64,000 bases of DNA from Saururus chinensis. Its lineage: Eukaryota; Streptophyta; Magnoliopsida; Piperales; Saururaceae. The translations under genes were made by a program, and so were the position numbers. The DNA is taken from contig CP141148.1 of the NCBI GenBank assembly GCA_035235625.1, positions 3,720,001 through 3,784,000 on the forward strand. Reading direction: 5' to 3'. Under the pieces are notes generated by a model, which worked only from the letters and a program-made list of their open reading frames with translations, was not told the DNA's origin and ran no database searches. Of this stretch, positions 48,401-57,986 are shown in pieces (position 1 is the stretch's first letter; each line of letters begins with the position of its first letter).

Positions 48401-51400
48401 CTGCGGAGGTTAGCCAAATAGTTTTCTTCTTGCTCGGTGCAATGACCATAGTAGAGATAGTTGATGCCCATCAAGGATTTAAGTTAGTTACAGACAACAT
48501 AAGGACTCGGAAACCACGGGAACTCCTTTGGGTGGTGAGTAATGCAGTTCTTAGGTGACTTACATCTATAGCTGATCTTAGTGGAGATTTGTGCTCTTCT
48601 TTGTTATTGGCTAAATGTGAAATTGTAGCATAGTGCACCTATAGTAAGCTCTATATAATGCCAGAAAGAGGCTCTAAATTGTTTGTGGCGGTGCTAAACC
48701 ATGGATTTTCTTTTCGTATGATGTAGGTGTGACTGATTTTTTGCTTGTCATATTGTTGAAATTTTACTAGTGTTCATTTCTTGTGCATTTTCTTTTACAC
48801 AATAGTTGTTTCACAATTGTGAAAATTTGACTAAGCTTTGCTTTTCTCATTTTAAAATGATGTTCTCTACATGATACATACACTGAAAAGTTACTAATGA
48901 GAATATACTGAGTGGGTGACGAATGTCTTTCTGTATCCTGTAGGTTGGTTTTGTGACCTTCTTCCTTAGTTCTATCCTTGACAATCTAACATCAACTATT
49001 GTTATGGTCTCCTTGCTGCGAAAACTAGTACCTCCATCTGAGTACAGGAAGTAAGCTTCTAACCAACTCATTCTTCTCTAATTCATAGCTATCTGTAGCT
49101 GTCCACACTATCTGGTATTTCTGCCAGAATTATGTTAAAATTATGCAATAATGGTGAGCCCCACACACTCTCTTTGTGTTTGTTTTTCTTGATTAATGTG
49201 GTTCAGAAATTTAGTGACACTCTAGCAGTCCTTTGGCATATTTTCTAGCATCATGTGGATAATTCTGGCTCCATATGCTGATGCCTTCTTCCAACTATAT
49301 TCCCGCTTCAAATAAAACTAGTAATGTTAAAACAAAATTCCGTGCAGAATTCTTTTAAATCTTTAATTCCCATTCATTATATATGCTACGTGCAAAACTA
49401 TACTACCACATACTCTACTTAACCCTAATTAAATGAAGGCTTAATATATATACAAATCTTTGTAGCACTCATTCATTTACTACATTTATTTGGATTTGCA
49501 CATCTTTCTTTTGAAGCAAGTGAAACGGCTACAACATTGAAAATATTCTTAGATATTCTGTTAAAAAAAATTTCTTTTGTTGTTCGGAACTTAATACTAT
49601 ACTTGTACTTCTTTCCGTTGTCTTCTGCCTTTGAAAGTATTGGGAAACAGAAATAGGCTGTCTTGGATACCAACTCGTAAAAGATAAAAAATAAATTACC
49701 CTAATAGCCCATTCTTAACCTCAGCACTACCTAGAACAACGTAATTAAAAAAATCTTTTTAAAATTTTGTTAATTCTCCTAGTTTTTTTTAACTTGATAT
49801 TTTCTTTAGCTATCAAATTTTCAACATACTCAATTCTGTTAAAAGAATCTTAGTACTGTCCCCTTTTAGCAACAAATATAATTGGTTTTTAATCATTGAC
49901 TTGTAAGTTGTAACCATAATTTTGGAAAGCTGAATATGTCGTGCCTCATGCTAGGCTAGAGGTAGAGAGGCTATGGTAGCTGGTGTTATTCTCGCACTGT
50001 TGCCTCCATATACTTGTTTGGCACCTCAGACTTGCTTCTCAGACATGCAATTTTTTAATTTTAATTTCAGGCTCTTAGGAGCTGTCGTTGTTATAGCAGC
50101 AAATGCTGGTGGTGCATGGACCCCAATTGGTGATGTCACCACAACTATGTTATGGATACATGGGCAGATCTCCACATTGAGTACTATGAAGGTCTAATTT
50201 CTATATTCAGCTCTCGGAACATTTGGATAACTCATTATCTTCCCTACTGTAATATTTGAATTAATTATGGAAATCTTTGGCATGAAAAATTTCCATTTAT
50301 CTTCTATATTCAACCTTTTCTGTTTGTTAATGATAAGAGATGAGTATACCATCCCAAGGATAAGTGAACATCCTATTGTTTTTTTCTGTTTGTTGCTTAT
50401 CTAATCGAAAAGGTTAAGCTCAAACTACCATATTGAGTTGTTGGTCATTTGGGATGTGGTGTGGAGTCGAGGTGGCTCCAGATGCCAAACCTAGGACTCA
50501 GATGATATAATTTAGTTTATGCTTATTTAGTACTTTACCTTGATTAAGATATTTAGTTTTATTTGGGAAAGTACTTAAATGAGAAGATTAGGATTTTATT
50601 TAATTTAGATACAGTTCTATGCTATCTCTTATAAAAGAGTTGGCACAAAACAAGCTAGGATGGAGGCGTAAGATCCATGCACCCAAATTGCTGGGAAAAG
50701 GCGCTGCTTGATTATGATTATGAGATATGGTTTTCCGAAGTTTAGAAGATCTCCTCCGATGGTTTTAATTCCATTTACAATACATATTGTAAGCCTATAA
50801 AAAGGCATCAGAAGGCATCAGACTTCATTAATGATAGCTGATGAATTGAGAAAAAAATCCCGTTTTCTGCTGATTAAGATTTTCTGTTCAATGATATGCT
50901 GAATAACCTTGTTGTTCATGCCATGGTTTCCTCATCCCTGGTGGTGATACCTGAGATTTATTCTACCTTTTCCCTTTTCCCTTTTCCCCTTCTTCTCCCT
51001 TTCACCCTAGATTTTCCCAATTTTCCTTCTTCTTTAGCTGTTCTACATCAATTTGGTGGCACATTGAAAATCCTGCAATCTTCTTGTTAAGACAACATGG
51101 ATTTGAGGAAGCAAGCTCTTGCAATCTTCTCGACGATCTTCAACGATTGGTATATCAGATGATGGATGCAAAATGACAGCAACAGGCAGCAAAGGAAGAC
51201 TCAAAGCCACTTGCCTCTCTTACTCCTGCTGTGGGTTTGGCTAGTTTTGACAAAGAAGATCCAAAGAAGTCCCCAGCAGACGTCCCCGACCTTTCTGCTG
51301 CTTTACAGTCAGCGCCGGATGTCTATCCACTATCACAACAGCAACAAGGAGAGCCGTTGAAGACCAGCGATGAAGCAGAGCAGTCTGAACCAAGCACTGA

Positions 51401-54400
51401 ACCAGAGCAGTGACCAGGCAATAATGCCAGTCATCAGCCCGAGCCAGTATTTAAACCTCCAATTGATGTTGTGGATGACAGCATATCAGATGCGCCATCT
51501 CCTCCTTCCTTGCCAGTTCCACCAGTTCCGTTGTTGCCTGTTTGTGTGCAGTCAGAGCCCCTGCCACCACCTCTGCCAGCCACACTGCTCCCTGACCTAG
51601 TTCACTTCAACAGCGATTTTTTTGGGTTCACTTACCATTCCCAAGCTCCAATCGTGGCCATGCCATTTTACAGTGAGTATCTCCAGACCATTTCTGAATA
51701 AGATCTCCTCCATCATCATGTCTCTGCCTTTTTGGCTGCAGCTGCTCAATACTGCTGTGAAGGGGGAGTTTTTGTGAGTTGTCACGTATGGTAACAGCGC
51801 TCCTGCTGACTCCTCACACCTATTACTGCCAGGAGCAGGGTCCAATTGCCTCAACCTCGCGCATGCCCTCCTTGCGTCTGTTCCTTGTGATGGTATCCTT
51901 CCCCCGCCCGCTGCCACATCCCCCTTCATCTGCAGGTCGTCTTCTTCTGGTTACTCTGAGCAACATGTTGGAGGAAGAAGACTATCTGAGTGGTTCTGCC
52001 ATGGGGTCCTATACGTGTCCGATCAGACCTGTTTCCTCAATCAACCTCACTCGGCTTCAGACATACTATTTCCCTAGAAGGCTCAAGATCCTGGGTCAAG
52101 CAGGTCTATTTCCTTTGGATTCACTTTGTTCAGATGCGTCGTCTTTGGGAGTTACCTTGGGTATGCTACTTGACCACGATGAAGCTCATTCCTCTTACAA
52201 TTCCAAGGAACCACCTAAGTATCAGTGTGACACAGAGCAATGGGGGTCCAAATGACGCATTTTGTTCATCTACATCATCGTGTGTATTCTCATCTCCGGC
52301 AGAAGAAATGAAATGAATGCCATTCAATGCCAATTGGAACTGCTCGAGCTATACTTGCCAGAGTTGAGTCTCCCACCAGGGGAGAATGATGTGGAGCCAA
52401 AGTGACGCCGAGATGCCAAGCCCAGGACCCAGTTGATATAATTTAATTTATGCTTATTTAGAACTTTACTTGATTAAGATATTTAGTTTTATTTGGGAAA
52501 GGACTTAAATTAGAAGATTAGGATTTTATTTAATTTAAGATTTTACATTTGGTTTTCCTAAGTTTAGAAGTCGACTCCTCTGATGGTTTTATTTCCATTT
52601 ACAAGACATATTGTAAGCCTATAAAAAGGCATCTGACTTCATTCATGATAGTTGATGAATTGAGACCAAAATCCTGTTTTTTGCTGATTGAGATTTTTCT
52701 GTTCAGTGATGATGCTGAACAACCTTGGTATTGATGATTGGTTCATTGGTGGTGATTCCAGAGATTTATTCTACCTTTTCACTAATGCCCCTTCATCTCC
52801 CTTCCAGTTCTCCCTAAATTTTCCTTCTCTATGCTGTTCTACAGCTAGATGTCTGGAATTGTTCTTTATGTGAATTTTGGCCCGCCCTTTAACTTTAAAA
52901 GTGTAAAAATTAAGTATTGAACTTTTAAAGTTCTACTATGTCGGATTTTGCATTAGAGTTTTATGCCTTTTGGCCTATTCAGCCTATATATCTGTAAAAA
53001 ATAGTGTTGTTAAAACTCATTCACATCTACCCTCTTTTACTCGTATACATTGATATTAAACAAAATTCTCACTTTTTATTGTATTAAAAATTACATGGTA
53101 GTAAGCCTTTGGCTTGTGGTGGTTTATGTTTTGTTATAGCAGGCTACTTTCTCTCAAAGTGGCAGTCTGTCATTGAATCTTCTTTAATGTGCTTGGGCAC
53201 TGGAGACAAGTTGTTTCAAATGCAGATTCTTTTTTTGCATGCAGGGCTTGTTTCTTCCTTCTGCCCTTTCATTAATAGTCCCACTGGCTCTCATGTCTCT
53301 AACTAGGTACTGTGGATATTCACACTTGAATTCTTATTTAATAAGAGTTATTAGGTACCTGTTAATCAAACGTTCTTATATAATTAACTTCTCTTATGCA
53401 GTGAAGTTGATGGGAAAGGACAGGAATCTTCAGATTTGTTGGCATCAGAGCAAATGGCCCCAAGAGGACAGCTTGTGTTTTCTGTTGGTATGGGGGCGTT
53501 GGTATTTGTCCCTGTTTTTAAGGCCATAACAGGTCTGCCTCCTTACCTGGGAATGCTGCTTGGCCTCGGAGTTCTTTGGATCCTGACAGATGCAATCCAC
53601 TATGGAGGGTCTGAGAGACAAAAGTTGAAAGTACCACAAGCTTTATCTCGAATTGATACACAAGGAGCCTTGTTCTTTCTCGGAATCCTTCTGTCTGTGA
53701 GTAGGTATGTCCATACTGGAAGCTGATACATGTCCAAAGAATATGTCCAACCAAACCATCCAACTGTAATGTGGTGTGTCTGGGTTGGACAAGAAAGTGA
53801 GCCTCCATGGCCCATTTTTCTCTGTCCAACCAAAATTTTCCACATCACAATTGGAGGGTTTTGTTGAACCATTGTAATTTTCCAAATGATTATTATTAAG
53901 TTTGTTGTCGCATAGAGTTTGTGAATGTTAATGTTAGAGGAAAACTTATGGCATGAGACATTCTTTTTGAATTTTGCTAAATCTTGAAGGGTGAGAAACA
54001 GTATTGAATTGGTTTTGATGCGGTAATTAGGAAAATTGGTTTTAATGAAAGAAAGAGAATTTTTTATTTGGATTTTTGCCACAATTGCCCTATCTCCGTG
54101 GACATTTTCCCAATCTTCTTATATTTTATTTTATCTGATGTCTTTCTTTATTTTGTAGCCTTGAGGCTGCCGGAATTTTGAGAGAATTGGCAAATTACTT
54201 GGATACTCATATCCCAAACATTGAGCTTATAGCAAGTGCAATAGGCGTTGTCTCAGCCCTCATAGACAATGTTCCATTGGTTGCAGCAACAATGGGAATG
54301 TATGATCTAACCTCGTTCCCTCAAGATTCTGAGTTTTGGCAACTTGTTGCTTATTGTGCGGGCACAGGGGGTTCTATGCTTATTATTGGGTCTGCTGCTG

Positions 54401-54669
54401 GAGTTGCATTTATGGGAATGGAGAAGGTGGACTTCTTTTGGTACTTGCGCAAAGTAAGTCAGAGCACAATTGATTGCTCTTTTATTTTAACCAATCCCAA
54501 GTTTTCTGTTTTGATGAAAGAAAATTTTGGATTTACACAGGTCAGTGGATTTGCTTTTGCTGGTTATACCGCTGGTATAGTTGCATATATAGCTGCACAA
54601 AACTTGCACTTGTCTCTTGACTCATTCCCTACTGCTCTGGCTCAAGTTCCCTTTCTCTCCAGCTCGTAA
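39466..54669 (+). CDS. NHD1: Plastid NhaD-type sodium/proton antiporter (NHD1-like)
   Basis: Complete ten-exon gene: 39466-39732, 47540-47716, 47905-48033, 48358-48534, 48944-49050, 50071-50191, 53245-53306, 53402-53704, 54159-54453 and 54541-54669 (TAA). All have GT..AG borders and compatible phases, giving 588 residues. Exon 1 encodes a Ser/Ala/Arg-rich, acid-poor leader typical of a chloroplast transit peptide. The rest is the polytopic NhaD transporter with many hydrophobic segments: [58 protein letters not shown] and [19 protein letters not shown]. The two DN(L/V)(T/P) motifs carry the conserved Asp residues. In plants this family exports Na+ from the chloroplast stroma. Intron 1 is 7.8 kb because it hosts a Gypsy element, and intron 6 (3.05 kb) hosts an LTR element. 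No frame lesion is seen. The exon 8 donor at 53704 is chosen because the earlier one breaks phase. Confidence 0.93.
40587..46109 (+). mobile_element. Older Gypsy chromovirus in antiporter intron 1
   Basis: LTRs 40587-40942 and 45736-46109, with a primer-binding-like TTGGTATAAGAG at 40943 and a purine-rich tract GCGTGGTGGAT before the 3' LTR. Flanks TTCTT and GTCTT (4 of 5) look like a decayed target duplication. Degenerate plus-strand coding order: gag (about 41480-42000), protease ([10 protein letters not shown], about 42370), reverse transcriptase ([16 protein letters not shown] at about 42900), RNase H (about 43720), integrase (VCQRAKAS at about 44610, TDGQTEVVN at about 44950) and a chromodomain-like end ([12 protein letters not shown]). 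The reverse transcriptase active site reads FFDG, so the second catalytic Asp is lost. LTRs differ at many sites, so it is older than the element at 30915-36237 but of the same type. It has the same orientation as the host gene. Confidence 0.88.
43986..44267. mobile_element. hAT-type MITE, 282 bp, inside the intronic chromovirus
   Basis: Ends TAGGGATG and CATCACTA (imperfect inverted repeats), flanked by ATTGCATA (43978-43985) and ATTGCGTA (44268-44275), seven of eight bases identical. Subterminal GTCGGGTTT/AAACCCGACC motifs match those of the hAT element at 30553-36576. It interrupts the region between RNase H and integrase. Confidence 0.75.
46110..47287. other. Antiporter intron 1 remainder
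   Basis: A/T-rich intron. A sequence starting TGTTGTGTACCGGGGTACAC at 46274 resembles the LTR starts at 9586 and 30915, but I found no matching end or target duplication. It may be a truncated LTR running to about 46670. Confidence 0.35.
47288..47536 (-). pseudogene. LINE-type RNase H C-terminal fragment
   Basis: Minus-strand frame with [20 protein letters not shown], the conserved C-terminal RNase H motif (H-x-x-R/E-E-x-N-x-x-A-D-x-L-A) found at the ends of plant LINE retroelements. It is only about 80 residues, sits in intron 1 of the antiporter gene immediately before exon 2, and has no reverse transcriptase beside it. Confidence 0.6.
50460..52850 (+). mobile_element. Non-autonomous LTR retrotransposon in antiporter intron 6
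   Basis: Direct repeats 50460 to about 51146 and 52390 to about 52850 share the start TGTGGAG, GATATAATTTA(G/A)TTTATGC, TTAGTTTTATTTGGGAAAG and TAAGCCTATAAAAAGGCATC. A primer-binding-like TTGGTATATCAGA follows the first repeat at 51147. A purine-rich GGGGAGAATGA precedes the second. The internal part is only about 1.2 kb and has no polymerase. It holds a broken Pro/Ser/Gln-rich frame (about 51180-51700). The second LTR looks 3'-truncated. The LTR contains TATAAAAAGG, a likely TATA box. Confidence 0.7.
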
Positions 54670-55380
54670 AGTACATTGTGCTTTTTGGATCCTCCAAGTG
54701 ATGACTACGGCACTGGCTCTGTCCAGGTCGGTCTGCTTCGAGCGATCACTTGTATAACTGTGGTAATACTAAGGCAACTGAGGTATACTAGGCAATTTGT
54801 TACATTTCACCATTCCCATCAGCCGAATGTATCCGTAGCTTATTAATTTAGGGCAGTCTTGTAGTTTTACTTTTTATGTTTTACTTAGTGGATTAAATCA
54901 TGATAGTAATAATAAAAAATAAAGAGATTAAATCATGATATAAACATACACTGCCTGGATGTCAGGCCTGCTTTTATTATTTGGAGCTGATACGCTCAAA
55001 AGCATTCAATATCTGTTTGTACAAAACCAGAACAGATAATATTTTTTACATAACTGATCCTTCTCTTTATAGTTGGATTGGGTGTTCTCCAATTGTTACT
55101 TAAAAGAAAGTTCGGAACACATCATATATCCATATAATTCTTACTATCTTTCTCTAAATTGAATAAATGATTGGAAAAATATCAATTTAATGCTCACTTT
55201 GGCCCATATTTATAGCTCCATTTGAAAAAATAGTGATTATTGTTAATAGGACCTACAAATAAGACAGCGAAAAATAAACTTTTTATATTAATTTTAAGTA
55301 CCTAATTACATAAATTGAGTCAAATGGAGCTATATTAAGTAATTTTTTTTTCAAATAAAGCTATTAATATACATATAGTA
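54670..55380. other. Antiporter 3' flank
   Basis: 54670-54880 is homologous, inverted, to 56240-56450 and is probably the antiporter 3' UTR. The remainder is A/T-rich with no gene. Confidence 0.4.
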
Positions 55381-55870
55381 AGTACAAGATATTCTCGAGC
55401 TTCCAGCTGAGCCAGATAAAATTGAACTTAACTTGACCAACTTGATTTCGAAATCTAGCACCCGAACTAAAGTGAACATTTACGACTTAAATTTGCCACT
55501 GAACCGGTCGGGTACGGTGGTACTGATCGCAAAGTCAACTCGTGTGTGATGAAGACTTCATCTAGCAACTGAAGTTAGTTTATTGGATTAGGTTTTTAAG
55601 ATGCTTGGATCCTCACTGGCGCTCACAGCCGAAGCTATTGTTCCCTTCCACGGCAAATGGGCAACTTTGTTGCAGGGCCCAAATAAACAGGCAAGTCTTA
55701 AAAACCTGAATTGGTGTCGGTCATGTCGGACAATAAGAAGGCTTGTCCTGCTGGCGTTCATTTAAGGGGGACCATCAAACAAATGTTGGGCAACTCTTCT
55801 TCTTCAGAAATGAGAAACAAATCGTTGTCCAAAGCAGGGGCCGGAGTAAGGATTTTTTGGAAGTTAATAA
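55380..55870. repeat. Third copy of the dehydrogenase downstream flank
   Basis: 55735-55865 (GTCGGTCATGTCGGACAATA then AGAAGG .. GGGACCATCAAACAAATGTT) matches 62800-62930 in the same orientation and 61510-61580 inverted. 55430-55560 matches 61600-61740 inverted (GCGATCAGTACCACC on the minus strand). It marks a breakpoint region of the local duplications. Confidence 0.7.
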
Positions 55871-56239
55871 AAAATACGTAAATTAAAATTTAAAAGTTTG
55901 AAGTAAGGCAAAACATAAAAGAAACAAAATATCTTTTATACATTACGTGCAACAATTTCATGCAGATATCATACCATATTTCACTTTGTATACATGCTAA
56001 GGAGGTGGCTGGAGAGCAAAATATCGGGCAAGCACCGACATTAATTTGGAACTCACATAAGTTTTTAATATAGCAATCTAAGCATTACTAATTTTATCTA
56101 TCTTGATTAAGAAGAAAAAAAATTTGTTCCATATTACCATGGGAATTTAACCACATGCTATGACTAACTCAACCTCACCCACATGTAAATAATTTATTTA
56201 AAATAGATATAGTTTCACAAAGAAACTTCAAATTTAGTA

Positions 56240-57914
56240 ATTACATGACTGCCCTAAATAAATAAGCTACAGGTATATGCGACTGATGGGAATAGTGCAA
56301 TGTAATAAATTAAGAAGTATACCTCAGTTGTCTCATTGCCACAATTATACAGGTGATTGCTCGAAGCAGACCCACGTGGACAGAGCCATTGTCGTAGTCA
56401 TGCTTTGGGGGATCCATAAAGCATAGTGTACTTTACGGGACAGTGATATTCCTATTACAAAAACACCTACAAAAATTTACATAAATATTTTAATTGGATT
56501 TCACAAGTGGGCTTTACACAAGTTCATGCGAGCTCATCTAGATGACCAATTAAAATTTATATGTGAGTTTTTGATGTGTATTTTTAATGTAAAAATATTA
56601 TTTTTCTATATACAACTATACCAACAATATAACCCACAAAAGCAAATCCACTTACCTGTGTCAATCCAAAATTTTCTTTCATCAAAACAGCAAACTTGGG
56701 ATTGGTTAAATGAAAGAATAATTAATTGTGACGTGACTTACTTTGCATATACAATAAGCAACAAGTTGCCAAAACTAAGAATCTTGAGAGTATGCAAGGG
56801 TGCTAAAGCAAGCTCTTAGGCTCAAACTCGTATTCAACTCGTTTAGCTCGAGTTTGAGCTCGAATTTAAAATTAGTTAAGTCAGGCTCAATCTAATCTAT
56901 GTTCGTTTGACTCAACTTAAAGCTCGATAAAAGCTTGTATTCATAGTATTTATATATTTTATGCCTTTCACATTTCAAATCCTTTCATAATGTACCATTT
57001 TTTACTTTTTCCATGTATGATATAAGTAAAATATATCACATGAGAATTATGACTATTTTTTTACTTCTATAACTTTAAACTTATTAAAATATACATAAAA
57101 TAATCTTTCCCTTCCATGTTAATAATATGGGATGAAAAAATTAAAATAAATTAATATATTTATTTAATTTTTTAATTTATACCTTAAATATGAGCAAAAT
57201 ATAAATTGGGTTGATATGTTATGAGTTACAATATTTTTATCTTTTTACTAAAATAATATATTATATAATAATATTATAAAAATTAATTACAAAATCAAGC
57301 CAACTTGTAAACTAAAACAAATTGACTTAAACTCGAACTTGAAATTTTAAGCTCAAGCCGAATTAGCCTAAAGCTCGTTGAACTCAACTCGTTAACACCT
57401 TTATATTCCCATTATTACTACAACCAATGGAATATTGTCATTGAGGGCGGAGACAATGCCTATTGCACTTGCTATAAGCTCAATGTTTGGGATATAAGCA
57501 TCCCAGTACTTTGCCAATTCTCTCAAAATTCTGGAAGCCTCAAGGCAGATAAAAGAAAATGTGAGAAGATTGGGAAAATGTCCACGGAGATGGGGCAATT
57601 GTAGCAAATATCCAAATAAAAATTTCTCTTTTATTAAAATCAAATTTCCTAATTACCGCGTTAAAACCAATTCAATACGGTTTCTCACCCTTCAAAATTA
57701 CAATGGTCCAACAAAACCCTCCAATTGTGATGCAGCGAGTTTTAGTTGGAGAGAGAAAAATGGGCCATGGAGGCTCACTTTCTTGTCCAACCGAGTTGGA
57801 TGGTTTTCTTGGACATATTCTTTGGACATGTATCAGCTTCCCATATGGACATGCCTGCTCACAGACGATTCCGAGAAAGACCAAGGCTCCTTGTGTATCA
57901 ATTCGAGATAAAGC
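56240..57914 (-). pseudogene. Inverted partial copy of the antiporter gene 3' end
   Basis: Reverse-strand copy of 53640-54880, including introns, exon 8 end, exon 9, exon 10 start region and 3' UTR. It is therefore a DNA-level duplication, not a retrocopy. Minus-strand translation at 57643-57401 reads RILRELAKYWDAYIPNIELI then ASAIGIVSALNDNIPLV, matching exon 9. About 100 bp of exon 9 is deleted near 56755, and a MITE-like element (56796-57402) has inserted. It cannot encode a transporter. It lies 1.4 kb downstream of the intact gene and tail-to-tail with it, so read-through of the parent gene would make a long hairpin RNA. Confidence 0.9.
56796..57402. mobile_element. MITE-like element in the antiporter pseudogene
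   Basis: About 600 bp, very A/T-rich, with imperfect inverted ends AAGGGTGCTAA and TTAACACCTTT and subterminal AGCTCG/CGAGCT motifs. It interrupts the exon 9 copy exactly where the parent sequence is continuous. A related fragment is present at about 61690-61925. Confidence 0.65.
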
Positions 57915-57921
57915 CATCCGG

Positions 57922-57929
57922 TATATAAG
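57922..57929 (+). promoter_or_regulatory. TATA box of the NAC gene
   Basis: TATATAAG about 65 bp before the NAC start codon and only 8 bp after the end of the antiporter pseudogene homology. It has a suitable position for a short 5' UTR. Confidence 0.5.
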
Positions 57930-57986
57930 TACGATACTTCAGCATGATCAGCTAAGAAAGCCTTTCCATATACTGCTGCTACATCA

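Noticed and set aside
51171..52316. Proline-rich frames as a host gene within the antiporter intron
   Set aside because: They lie between two LTR-like direct repeats with a primer-binding-like site and a purine tract, and contain stops.
53697..53704. Earlier donor GTGAGT for antiporter exon 8
   Set aside because: It would break the reading phase into exon 9; the donor eight bases later (AG|GTATGT) restores it.
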